In this document: positions 51,701 to 62,837 of the stretch, piece by piece | Numbering within the stretch: the stretch's first letter is position 1 | Layout: each line of letters begins with the position of its first letter | NCBI GenBank assembly: GCA_947034895.1 | Contig: OX344763.1 | Span: 30,999,025 to 31,063,024 of the forward strand | Reading direction: 5' to 3' | DNA from: Rhytidiadelphus loreus | Lineage: Eukaryota; Streptophyta; Bryopsida; Hypnales; Hylocomiaceae | DNA: 64,000 nt | The notes under the pieces: model-generated | The model's input: only the letters and a program-made list of their open reading frames with translations | Database searches by the model: none | What the model was told of the DNA's origin: nothing | Made by a program: the position numbers and the translations under genes

Positions 51701-53259
51701 TGACCAAGAACACATGGAAGAATTTATCAAAATAAAGTGGAGCCTGGATGACCAAGTCTTTCATGCCACAGTGAAATTTTATTATCTTTAGAAGATAAAG
51801 CAAAACTAGATACAGATGGTGGTTGGATTGAAATCCGATACAAGCCACTAGCCGCAGCAAAGGCTGTTTCCACTACTTTATTATTTTGTACAAAAACCAG
51901 AGCCTCTCGCCTATCTAGATTTTTGGTCGAGAGGTGAAAACCATTGGTGCGGATATCTCGATAGCTGATCAGGCTTTGAGGCGCAGAGGGAGAAAACATA
52001 GCACGCATACATGTTATGGTGGTGCCCTCAGGCAAAATCACCTTTGTTGGTCCCTCCTGGAAACGAAACACATTCGATTCAGCCATAGTTATTAAATTTC
52101 TGGTTTGCCAAGTTGAAAGATTATCAACATCAAAAAATTGTTTATGTTGCAAAATAGTATGTGTGGTTGCAAAGTCAAGGAACGCATCACAAGACTCACC
52201 AGTGGAAGTATCCTCAGCAACATGTGTTTCAGAATCTTCAGCTCCATACGAGTCCATAGACGCATCCATAGTATGAGTTTCACGACCCTGAGCTCGAAGT
52301 TTCTTGTTTTCTTGGAACATCTTGATAAAATAGTCTGATGTACGGCAAACATTGGCCAAATGGCCAACTCTACCACATTTGTGGCAAGTACACGTCTCTG
52401 ACGGACGCTTACTATGATTTTGAGAAGAAGAATTGGTATTTTTCTTATGCACATGACTCTGACCATAACCACTGGACTGTTTATGACGATGTTTCTTAAA
52501 CTTTTGTGACTTAGGTTTGAAATGAGAAACCTTGACAGTATGAGACTCTGGTACTGTAGTCCCAATAGGGCGGGCTTCTGCATTGCGCAAAAGGATCTCG
52601 TTTTGCTTTTCAGCAAGAAGTAATAGAGACATGAGATCTAAGTGATTCTCAAATTTCATGTTTCTATACTGCTGGGCAAGTACAACAGAAACCGATGGAA
52701 ATGTTGAGAGAGTTTTCTCAATCATTTCATGTTCGGTAATGGATTGACCACACAACCGTAATTGCGATATGATGTGGTACAATTCATTGTTAAAAGCAAC
52801 AAGTGTTGGAAAATCCAACACTCGTAAATGGGTCCAATCGTGAAGAGCTCTAGGAAGAAACATTGTTTTCTGATGGTCAAAACGAGACTTGAGCTTCTGC
52901 CAAAGCTCATCTGGTTTTTCTATCTCTAAATACTGATGTTGTAATGCAGGAACAACATGGCGACGAAGCAAAAGTAAAGCTTTCCAGGAAGTGGAAGCGG
53001 AAACTGTGGTAGCAGGAATAGTGGAACCTGTGATAGTAGGAGCAGTGATACTTACAGTGGGAATAGTGTCAAAATTAATAACGTCTGATAGTCCCTCGGC
53101 AAATATATGTGCTTTGACCGTTCTCGCCCATAATAGATAATTGTTGCCGTCAGTTGCCAGTTGTGTAAATAGAAGAGGTTGAAGCCTTGGTGGCTTAATA
53201 ATAGTAGCAGCGACCGAAATAGTCATAGATGTAGCGACAGAAGATGTCGAAGTAGTCAT
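48746..53259 (-). pseudogene. Copia gag-pol polyprotein, interrupted by stops and one frameshift
   Basis: It starts at ATG 53259. Gag fills about the first 290 residues; a CCHC zinc knuckle CHKCGRVGHLANVC is at about 291-304; the protease site is near residue 362 and reads LDFATTHTIL. Then come the integrase zinc region (WHERLGHPG, LCQACVQGK), integrase core (DIYGPIT, TLRMDNAQEF, HAQNGLAESF), reverse transcriptase (RLVAQGFIQ, ALYGLKQSGRMWYQRL, VVYVDDLNLVG) and RNase H (VGYADAGY, HEDNSACVAQ, KHIDSKYF) up to the stop at 48746. Lesions: stops at 51729-51724 and 51693-51691 in the integrase zinc region, TAG at 50751-50749, TAG at 50328-50326, and a one-base deletion near 50006-50013 in the RT. 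The element cannot make a full polyprotein. Confidence 0.95.
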
Positions 53260-54103
53260 GATGTAGAATAAAAAATGGCTTTGGGAAGAAATTAGGATTT
53301 GGAAAGAAAATTAGGGTTTTTGGAAAAATTAGGGTTTGAATAGGAAGATAAAGATAAAGATGAAATTGGAGATAAAGATAAAAATAAAAATAAAAATAAA
53401 TAAAAATAGTAAATAGTAAATAATAAATAGTAAGTAGTAAGTAGTAAAAATAAATATAAACTAAAGATAAAGATGGAAGGTAAAGATAAAGAAAAATAGA
53501 AGGATAAAGATAAATATATATATATAAATATAAAAATGTAAAAAATAAATGAAAAGACAATAAAATATTAAATAATAAGAATAAGAATTTTTTTTTTTTT
53601 TTTTTTTTTATTCAAAAAAAAAAATACGTCAATTCAGGGTTTGGAGAGACAAGCAAAGAAGGAGCTTGATGCAAAGGGGTGGAAGGGAGGGAGGATGAGA
53701 TGGAGAAGAAGAAAAAAAAATTTGAATACGAAGAGGGAGTGAAGGGAGAAAAAAAATGAGTGCCAAGCGGCAAAAAAGAGGTGGGGAGCGGAGACTGGAA
53801 CTAGCTTGGTAGAGAGAGTGAAGGCTCAGTGAGAGGAGCCAAGCGGCGACAGGGAGCAGGTTGATTTGAAAAAGGAAGGCTTAGCGGTACGGGAGGCAGG
53901 AAGTGACTGGCTGGGTGGAAGGCAGGAGGCCCTGGACAAAGCGGGTTCGGGTTGAGTCAAAACAATACGGCAGGCTAAGAGAAAACAGAGAGCTCGGAGG
54001 ACCTATGGCACAGGGAAGAGAGAACAAACTAGGGGGGCTCTTAAGCTCCTCCTAAAAAATAATTCTAAACCGGAAGGAAAAGATTGAAAACCGAAATCGT
54101 GAG

Positions 54104-54118
54104 AGCGTGCTGATAACG
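54104..54118 (-). promoter_or_regulatory. Candidate primer binding site of the copia element (half-tRNA type)
   Basis: Directly inside the 5' LTR the plus strand reads agcgtgctgataacg. This resembles the anticodon arm of a plant tRNA-Ile rather than any tRNA 3' end, and it lacks the common TGGTATCAGAGC site. Priming from an internally cleaved tRNA is known for copia-group elements. The exact tRNA is inference. Confidence 0.5.
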
Positions 54119-54340
54119 TGTTGAGAATATAAAATGAAACAAAATCAAAGACACTCAAAGTACACTCAAAAGAATACTTTAACTTCATAAGTGTTTGAAG
54201 TATATACAATAGAAGAATAGGAGAGAGACAATGAATAGCTGTCTTCTCCTATTCATCAAAGAAGATTCCCATTAATCCTCATGATACGTGTCACTCACCA
54301 TTATGGTGAGCGTTCACATTAGAAACTACGTTTCTTAACA
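54119..54340 (-). repeat. 5' LTR of the copia element (222 bp)
   Basis: Same length and ends as the other LTR. The three differences are in gaatagctgtcttctcct and in catgatacgtg. On the minus strand ttgtatatac could serve as the TATA box driving the element's transcript. Confidence 0.97.
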
Positions 54341-54345
54341 CTTCT
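54341..54345. repeat. Target site duplication of the copia element, right copy (CTTCT)
   Basis: It is identical to 47957-47961. Together they show insertion into the HUH endonuclease reading frame, between its N-terminal segment and the HUQ motif. Confidence 0.95.
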
Positions 54346-54625
54346 CAATGAATTCCTCAACCTTTGCCAACAAGTCAACGGAAATGTCATCATTGCCTAC
54401 AGAAATGGTAACACTCAAATCCATCTCTTTTGGTTGTAGAAGGACTCGTTTCCAGGGTGGTTTTTTCAATGCAACTGTTTTTAGGGCAACTACTTGTAGT
54501 GCAATTTTTTTCCTTAGAATTTTTTTCATTGTTTCTTGTTGAGTTGCAAGTAGCTAAGTAACATTTTGAGCAGGAACAACTTTGGTTTGTAAATTAACTT
54601 CATCTACTATTGTCCTCTTTGCCAT

Positions 54626-56040
54626 GCTATAACCCTGCACACAACGAACAAACAATTAACAAGCAATAACAAAGATCATCAACATGCTGAAACATCAAGA
54701 ACAACATTGATTACGCTATGCTCATGAACAAAAATTGAAGCACCTCAATGTTGTCCATTGCAAGAATCTTGTCCTTTTTGAGCCCTCTACAATTTTTAAG
54801 CCCCCAAATTCTAGTCATAATTACTAATCCTCACATAGAGTGACAAAGTCTTATTTTAGAATTGCCTACACATTATAGAATTCAAATCCTGCACTTGGAG
54901 ATCATAGTTCCTTGTATTTGTTACAGAATAAGCATTGGAGAATTATGGGTTTGTACGATGACAAATGTCCATGCCATGGGACCAAAAATTCTTCACTTTT
55001 TGACGTTACAATCCTCAACTACTTGGGCATCAAAAGAAACCCTAAGGAGTAAATTTGCTAAGGTAGTATTCTTCTAATGCAAGAAAGCGAAAATTTGACT
55101 TGAATTCACAGCAAGCTCATACACAAACACAACATTTGAAGCTAAACAACACTGCAACATAAAATTCAAAACACAAACAAAACCTAGTTTCCTAATATAA
55201 AATTAAACTCCAAAGATGCGAATTCACTCCACTCCACCCTTCCAAATCACTGACGGATCCAATTGAAGGCAAAGAACTATGACCTAAAATGTTGCGATCG
55301 TGATTGATTTTGAGCTGTTGAAGACTTGCAATTGAAGCTCGCCCAAAAATTGATTTCTCTTCTACCTTTGTTCAACTGGATTTCGAAAAGGTAGCCTTTC
55401 AATTGTGCTTTGGCGGAATCCAAGAATTCTATACGATCAACGGCTCCCTAGTTTTCAAATGGCGACTCAGCATCAATAGCCCTAAACGAGTGCACCTTCC
55501 AGAGATTTTTTCTTTCTTCATCAACGATCTGGAGGGTACTGAAATTTTATTTTTCTTTCGTCCAATGGCCCACCTTTTTTGCGCAAGAGGGGGGGCTAGC
55601 AAAATGGCCTACATGTCAATTTGTGGTACATTGTGGCAAATGACACAACACACAATTGTAGTCCATCCAAAACTTGCCATTACAACCCTCCAAGAGTAAC
55701 ACTCTTAACCAAAATATATTCTTTGTGCATTTGTAGAATAATAAGCCTTATTGTCACATCAAGCACTGCAAGCACCTTCTACTTCAAATAAACATAATTT
55801 TCTAGCAAAAAACAAAGTATTTGAGGCCAATAGTCTCCTCTACAAATATTGGCATAACACAAAGTGTCTCTATATTGCACGATAGAGAGATTTTATAATG
55901 CCAATAACATCACCCCGTTTGATAGAAGTTTGTTCTCTCTTCACAAAGCAATAGCATCTTGCATTAGGGAAAATTCAGCTCCTTCACATGGTCGTGAATT
56001 CCCTGAGTTTTCTAACGCATGGAACTCAGCCACATGCGCA
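54626..56040 (-). other. Upstream region of the HUH endonuclease gene
   Basis: The bases just before ATG 54625 (minus strand gtgcag, then ggttatagc) resemble a splice acceptor, so a 5'-UTR exon may lie further up, perhaps at 55.2-55.6 kb where composition is less AT-rich. The frame 55403-55699 on the plus strand matches nothing known. No firm gene was seen. Confidence 0.35.
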
Positions 56041-56074
56041 GTCTAATGTGGCCGAAGTTCGGCCACATCAGACT
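56041..56074. repeat. GC-rich 34-bp hairpin
   Basis: The sequence gtctaatgtggccgaa / gttcggccacatcagac is almost fully palindromic, with one mismatched pair and a minimal loop. A decayed version lies near 61.59 kb within a longer direct repeat (about 55.93-56.26 kb versus 61.50-61.78 kb) that includes the phrase 'gttcacaac'. Confidence 0.75.
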
Positions 56075-58047
56075 ATAATATTTAATTGTTTTTAAATTAT
56101 TTTTTTATATAAATAATTATTATTATTTTAAAAAAAAAAAAAATTATTATTTTATCTAACTGCGTTCATTTGGTTCACAACCAGGGGAACAAGCCTGAAA
56201 CGGCCTTCCCCTGGCCCGATATCTCTTCTAATGCTTGATGGCCATTGGCAAAAATGGATGCCACTTATAGAAGAGATAATAAAGTGAAAAAACACAAAGA
56301 TGTTTAAGCACAATTTGATCTCTTTTCTAAAGACACTTTACCATACTTTAAATAAATCATAACCTCCATATCATCAAAAATATCCTTAGTGCCCCTAGGC
56401 TCTTCACCAACCTCTTCAATCATCACAGCTTTAATAGCTTCTTCAATGATGTCTCTAGGCATCACCATCATACTCAAATATTTGGCAAAATGCTACCCTA
56501 GTAATGAGCTCTCTCCCTCCTCCATGTGCCATCTAGTCCCCTTGGAGTTCATTGGATTGTAGCTCAAGCCATCATGTCCATATTTATGAAAATCATGAAG
56601 TGAATGACCTTGAAGTCATACTCCATCAACATCACAGCCTACCGTATAGGCTTACATATGAGCTTATCAAAGTCCATCAACCACTTCAATAGTTGGTGAT
56701 CCATAACCAATAAAATCTCATTGCTATACCAATAACACCAAAAATATGCAATTGCCTAAATAGTTGCAAACCATTGACCCTTGTAAGAGCTATAATATGC
56801 CTTTCTATGTTGTTATTGTACCAATTAGCATATGCAATAACAAATTCCTTGTCATCAACATCCATTTGAGTCAACACTATACCAATCTTCATGGAATCCT
56901 AATCCATATGTAGTTGATATGCTCTACTAGAAATAGACCTTCCTAATTTTGATGACAGTGATCAATATTCCTTCAATTGCTAAAGGTTTGCATGTTATGA
57001 CCCTCACTACAAGGCATGTCTATGCTACCTTGGTAAGCAAGGGGAACCTTGAGAGTGACTTCCCAAGTCTTGTAAGAAAATAGGTGAATAGAATTGAGGA
57101 TTTATGAAAAGACAAGGCACTACAACTCTATGATGAAGACAAATTGATCAACGTACTATGTATTCTTGGAAAGTTGTGCACATGAGTATGTATAAATGAA
57201 TTTAAATAACATGAGAATTCAAGTTGTACATCAAAAAATATAGCTCCTCAAAGTTTATAATGTGTAGGCCGCAAATCTAAAATGGACATGGGAGAAGGGG
57301 GTTCTAGGAGGAATCCCTAGCTTGCCCCATTAGGACAAGCTGCATATCATTAGAAAGTTATAGAGGCAATAATTCCGAAGTTAAGGGCAGACAAACAAGT
57401 AGAGTCCTAGAAAATTGCATTCCTAGGAGATAAAGACTTTTGGAGGGACATAACTTACTCAATACTTGTTGCATTCAAGAAAGTGAATGATTAAAGGTGA
57501 TTTACAAAAAGATAAGATTACAAAAATGGGCTTGCACTTTGGATTTAGAATCCAAAACTAAACATCATTTCAATGGGAATATAAAGAGTCTTTTTGAGCT
57601 CAGTTTTGAAGTTGAGGCATGGTGATTATGTACTTCTTCTAGGAGGAAGGTGTCTTAAATGTCTTGGCGGAACCCCTAAAGCTACAATCAATGTTTTTGT
57701 CTTGCAATACATAATTGTAACTATGGTCATAGTTTGATTGTCCCTCCAAAATTTGGCATTAGGCATTGGCCATAGAAATAGTTTTGTATCACACAAAAAA
57801 AGTAGATAAAAAACATCTAAAATTGGCAAGAATAGTGGCTACATTTGAGTCTACAATGGAAGCTATATGTTCATGCATTGACCACCTATAATACATCTTG
57901 TCAATTATAAATACGAGTTGATCCAGTTATTGATGAAATACTCACTGAGTCATTGCTTTGTTTCAAAAAAATTTGAATCCAATAAGTTCAATTATATGCA
58001 ATAACCAAAGGGGCCACTGAATGGCCTTCCTACCTTATTAGGCCATC
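56075..58047. other. AT-rich intergenic DNA
   Basis: No gene was recognised. A second small hairpin, ccaggggaa ... ttcccctgg, occurs at about 56183-56216 within the direct repeat shared with 61.7 kb. Confidence 0.5.
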
Positions 58048-58180
58048 CACTACAAAAAAAAGGGGTCCACTATGACTATCCGCTATGACTCAAAATGAGT
58101 CATATGGAACAACTATGACTCAACTATGACTCAACTAGTCATAGAGCTCTAGTGACAGTGGACCCCAATTTCTTGTAGTG
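58048..58180. mobile_element. CACTA-type MITE, 133 bp, TSD ATC
   Basis: The ends CACTACAAAAAAAAGGGGTC and GACCCCAATTTCTTGTAGTG are inverted repeats. The 3-bp direct repeat ATC flanks it (58045-58047, 58181-58183). The interior repeats the heptamer-like atgactcaact several times and includes 'gactcaaaatgagtc'. The CACTAC terminus and 3-bp duplication identify the superfamily. Confidence 0.9.
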
Positions 58181-58183
58181 ATC

Positions 58184-58538
58184 CTCGATGCAATTGGTAA
58201 CAAGTCACTATAATTGAAATTGGAAGGTGGCACCATAAACAGAAAAGAAAATGATGACCTAATGATGGCTACAAGAGGCTCATCAATTTGGAGGCCTTTG
58301 CAAATTTTGCTCCTACAAGACATTTTTTCTTCTATTGTGCCTTCTAAGTGATCAATAAACCTTTAACATAGAAATCATGGCTCCACCAAGCCAAGGAGCT
58401 AGTTCCACCTCCAAGATATCCCCAAAAAACTCTCTTTATGACAAGTCAAGGTTTTACACATGATTCGCACTATGATTGCATTGGCAAGCTCAACCCTGCA
58501 CTACTCACTTGAAAAACAATCCCCTATAAACAACGACA
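58184..58538. other. Intergenic DNA, nothing recognised
   Basis: No frame, repeat or motif of note was seen. Confidence 0.5.
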
Positions 58539-58941
58539 CTAGCATGTGAGCCTAGAAATGCAAGTCTACAAGCCTTGAGCCTAGGTGTAAGTAGGTACTT
58601 TACAGCTATTGGTGTTTATAACATATATACTTACAATATAAGTCCCCTATCGCCATAAAAGGTGCTTATAATATAGGTACCTATAACATAGATACTTATA
58701 ATATAGACACCTATAATATAAACATCCTATAACCATGGAAGGTACCTATTACATAGACACCTATGATATAATTAGGTACCTATAATATAAACATTCTATA
58801 ATCATGGAAGGTGCTTATAACATAGGTACCTACAACATAAACACCTATAATATAAATATCCTATAACTATAGAAGGTGTCTATAATATAGGTATCTATAA
58901 CATAGAAGCTTAGGGCTCAAGACCCTAGGCTCACATGCTAG
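58539..58941. mobile_element. TIR-flanked element containing an AT-rich tandem array (403 bp)
   Basis: A perfect 17-bp inverted pair, ctagcatgtgagcctag (58539-58555) and ctaggctcacatgctag (58925-58941), with partial further pairing (ccttgagcctagg versus gggctcaagaccctagg), encloses about 300 bp of repeats of 'cctataatataaacatccta'/'ggtacctataacatag' type. The array itself is rich in small palindromes (tataatata, ggtacc). No target duplication was identified. Confidence 0.65.
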
Positions 58942-60820
58942 CAACTGTGCATCCTTTCTAGTAAAAATAATGCAAAGGAAAACATATAAAAGCCTATCAT
59001 TTACCGTAGACTAGCAGTATAGCAAAGATTCTAACTATCAATAGCCTTTTCTTCGATACATTTTTTCGCACTTTGGTGCTCTTTGGTTATTTGGTAGTAC
59101 CAAAGTACCCTAACAATGACAGTGTGCAATTAAACAATAATTGCATGTAGTGGGTGTTTTCAAGGTCTTGTTGCTTTGGTGAATCACTTCATTGAATTTT
59201 CAAGGTTTAGTCAAGTTTTTTAGTGTTTGATTGAAATTGAGAATATAATGTGACAATTTTAATTTCTTCACCATTTTTGAAAACTAAAACATTCTCAAAA
59301 TTATTGAATTATTGAAATTCCAAGATTTTCATTTTAAAATCTAATTACACAACATTGATGTGATTTTGATTTGTGTGTTTTTTTATTTAAGAAAACATTT
59401 GTTTATATAACTAATAATAGCTCGAATTATAGAGCTTGTTGCAAGACAACAATGACAAAAGTATTTCACCAAGATACAAGCTTCATTGAAAAGATGTTTG
59501 GATGTCATTGAGGTTTTGCAAGAAGAAATGAATGAAAATTTTGCTTGATGGAAACTTGATGGATGAAATCATAGCACATGTTGCATTTTCTATTATACTA
59601 ATGTCTTTGAATATTGGTCTTCAATTTTTGTAAATCTTATATCATTAAAATATAAACTAAAACTGATATACTTATAAATTTTTATGCAATACACTTTACA
59701 AATCATCGTAAGTTTAAGTTTCCACCAAATATTTTTTGGGAGACAACCTATTTCCAAAGCAAAAATATTTTTCAAATTTTTATTTTGTTTGTTGAAAATA
59801 TAAATATATACAAGGGTCAATTATAATAAATAAGGTTAAATTTAGCTTGACAGTGGTCACTTTTTTTGAAGATCATATCTAAAGGTGTAAACTATGTAAT
59901 AAAAAATATTTAGCACTTACTATTTTTATGTTTTTGAAAGAACATTAAGGTTTACCAATTGAAAGTTTTTTGTTACATTTATCAATTTACTCCTACCTTA
60001 TGCTACAAACTTATAAAAATCCTTATATTCTTTTGCAAAACAATATTTTTGCTTTAATAGACAACATACAATGAAAGTGTAATATTAAAAGTTGTCAATA
60101 ATTCAAAAGGCCAAATTGAACTTGGATATGATGTTCAATTATGTGGCCATGAAGGATTCAAAAACAAGCCAATGAATTTGTTGGGTAGAATTACTAGAAA
60201 AATACTTATAAAAATGTTATAATTTTCATTGATAGATTCATATTGCTCATAGTCATAGTCTTAAATCAAAATGGAAAGAGGCTAAAAATCCTCCATGCAA
60301 GTATTGATTTGATTGATCTAAGTTTATCCATACTAAAATATCAACAAGACCGACCCCAAATTAGGGCCAAATTTGGCATAAATTAAATAACTTTGTTACA
60401 CATTGCTACATGTCATTTGTAATTGGTCTAGTATTAATATGTGTCCTCTCAAAATTTGATGTGGAAATTCAACCTCAATATTTCTTAGCCAAAATCAACC
60501 CTCAATTATAGGAATCCAAGACATCCTTGAAAAAGAATGAATACTTGAACAAATTTCCATCTACATAGTGAAAGCAACAAATAAAGAAATAAGCATGAAT
60601 TAATCTACAAAGAGTATGAAAAATATCTAAAATACCTTCAATGTTTACAAAATAAACATAAGTACAATTCCATTTTTCTAGAACATGCTCTTACAAAAAA
60701 AGACTTGAAAATGACCAACCCTCGATGACCTACCAAAGAGGTTGAACAAATGCAAATATTATTGTATTGTTGATTTTAATTGCATTAATTGTAGTAGTTT
60801 TTGTATGGAGTCCACCTTTT
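58942..60820. other. AT-rich intergenic DNA, nothing recognised
   Basis: No open frame over 75 codons and no clear repeats. Confidence 0.55.
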
Positions 60821-60960
60821 CATTAGAAAAAGAATGGGTCCTCAAGAGGGTTGCTAGACTTTGAACTAATAGTTTGACGTGTCTGAATAAAACTTTTAAA
60901 AAATTGGACTGTTGGTTTAGCTTTGGCAACCTTCTTGAGGCCCAATTCTTTCTCTAATGT
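60821..60960. mobile_element. Foldback MITE, about 140 bp
   Basis: The left arm 'cattagaaaaagaatgggtc / ctcaagagggttgctaga' pairs with the right arm 'ggcaaccttcttgaggcc / caattctttctctaatg' over about 60 bp with mismatches. The target duplication and superfamily are unclear. Confidence 0.65.
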
Positions 60961-62722
60961 GTAAGAATAATGATAGTGTTATTTCAAGCTATACTATCTT
61001 CTAATCTCATTTGGACTTAGAAGTGACATTTTAACAAACGACAGGCCTATGACCACATATATGAACTGCAAAATCTTTACAATTTGTATGTTCATGTGTT
61101 GTGACTATTTATGCTTGATTTTTTTTTCCAAGATGAAATCACATCTCAACTATAAATTATAAAATTTTCAGATTATTTCAATGAAAATTTGAAATTATTG
61201 TGAAATTTTTAAGGATTATGGAAATGTGAATAAAATTCCTATGAAATACAAATTAGCTCAAATACTCCATGGGTGATAATGTAGTAGTTGGAAAGTCAAG
61301 AGTTGATGACAAATTATGCCATGCGTCCCTCTCTCTATGCGCTCCAATTTTGCAAGTATGTAGGAATGAAATTTTTTATATTTATTTTTCAAAGATACAA
61401 TCACATCTCTTCTGCAAGTCATAAAAATTACAGGGTTTTTTTGTGATAACTCAAAATTATTATGAATTTATAAATAAGAAGTGAAAAAAATCATATCAAA
61501 TCATTAGATGTTTTTTCGGGCCTTTAGAAAACAGTGGGTTCCTAGCAATTTCCGAACTATGGGAATTATGTCGCAACTGCAATTTGATGTGGTTGAGAGA
61601 CTACCATGTTGGATAATATTATTTATTTATTATTATTATTATTAATTTAAAAAATGATTTTTAAATTTGTTTTTTGTTTTTAAAATTTTTAAAATTTAAA
61701 TTATTATTTAATAATCTGACTACCTTGCCATAGTTCACAACATGGGGAGCCAGCCCAAAACAATCTCTTAGAGGCTTGATAAACATGAGATGATCACATG
61801 TGTTCAAAAAATCTAAAAATTTCTCTATAAGTATATATTATTTTGTAGAACATCATTGTACAAATCTATCTATCCTATCATTCTAGAATTAGAAAACCAA
61901 TAGTCCATGGTAATAGGTCCAAACATCAAATTGCAATGAAATATAGAGTTTTAGGAATTTCTCAAAATTTCAAATTAGAGTAGAAACTAGACTTGATAAG
62001 CTTCATTTCATAGTTGAACTTGAATTGAAAAATGATAATTTTTGTGCCTAAAATTCAAATGAAGAAGAGGGAGTTGATCCATGGATAAAAACACTACATT
62101 CGGATCTATGGATTTGCCATTTTTTGAAAATATCACTAGGAGGGATTCAACAATCATTCTTTGAAAATAAGATCATGCAACTCTCCTTCAAATTGGATGA
62201 AAACCATTTGTTTCCATCCTAAAGGCCTCTTTAGAATCATCCAAAGGATATAAAATGTCATCTTTGGCATTTTAGAATAATCAAGCATCTTCTTATGTAG
62301 AAAAAGTCAACAATACCACAAAGAAAGAATTTTTGAACACTACTTTCTTGCAAAAATGCTCAACTAAGTTCCCCAAATTAGGATGAAAATCTCTTTATTT
62401 GTCTATTGGAGGTAAAAAATGTAATGCAAAGGCCATTTTTTGAGACTCACCATTTTTAAGTTGAGAGTCTCCCATATGATGGATTGAGATACATTTGCCT
62501 CATGACTTCATCCTGGCATATAGATGTTATTTATGAACGACGTAGACTTAACTTCTTGTATTTGTGAGGTTTTTTAAACCTCTATAGGAGTTTTTTCTTG
62601 CATTATTTACTTAGAAAAGATCACACTATGAATACAGATGTGATTCTAGAGAAAAATTGACATGTAAAATCTCAAGATTTGCAAAACAAGCAGGGCATGA
62701 GAGTTGGGTCATTGTCACAAGT
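60961..62722. other. AT-rich intergenic DNA with a diverged repeat at 61.50-61.78 kb
   Basis: No gene was seen. The 61.50-61.78 kb segment is the diverged partner of 55.93-56.26 kb. Confidence 0.5.
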
Positions 62723-62837
62723 ATCACCCGAGGGGGTATTATAGTTCAACATGCATCTTTACTCCCCAAACTTTCTTAAAACAAAATTTTTTGGGGGGTA
62801 AAGATGCATATTAAACTATAAAAACTCTTGGGGTGAT
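62723..62837. mobile_element. Hairpin MITE, 115 bp
   Basis: The ends atcacccgagggggt and actcttggggtgat are inverted. The arms continue through 'ttatagtt' and 'atgcatctttactcccca', pairing with 'ggggggtaaagatgcat' and 'aaactata', leaving only a short A/T loop. The arms contain the longest near-perfect small hairpin in the window (stem about 45-50 bp). Confidence 0.75.

Larger units (their letters stand above)
47962..54340 (-). mobile_element. Ty1/copia LTR retrotransposon, 6379 bp, full-length but coding-defective
   Basis: Two 222-bp LTRs (TG...CA) bound a minus-strand gag-pol in copia order: gag with zinc knuckle, protease, integrase, reverse transcriptase, RNase H. A purine-rich tract (minus strand gagcgaggaggag, 48184-48196) abuts the 3' LTR, and a candidate primer site abuts the 5' LTR (54104-54118). 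The LTRs differ at three positions, all C/T transitions, so insertion is recent. The 5' leader (53260-54118) holds A-rich GATAAA/AATAAA-type tandem repeats (53340-53560) and a poly-T/poly-A stretch near 53.59-53.61 kb. Confidence 0.97.
46975..54625 (-). pseudogene. Rep-type HUH endonuclease gene (Replitron/CRESS-Rep-like), split by a copia element
   Basis: Three pieces are read on the minus strand: 54625-54341 (N-terminal part, start ATG at 54625), 47956-47269, then a 118-bp GT-AG intron and 47150-46975, ending in TAG. Removing the copia element and one copy of its target duplication keeps a single frame. From the internal ATG at 47860 the two 3' exons alone encode 255 residues. Two motifs of HUH nucleases are visible at normal spacing: HMQ (47902-47894; motif II, HUQ form) and YCIK in LGYCIKDKGEDHF (47734-47723; motif III, where Tyr forms the DNA link and the Lys is conserved). 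The body (NKIVLTHTNLMERVATYCRY, LRSGQYIPSTSWVLP) matches no host enzyme I know. Breaks: TAG at 54556-54554, TGA at 47884-47882 just after HMQ, and the copia insertion. The family name is inference; the motifs are seen. Confidence 0.7.
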
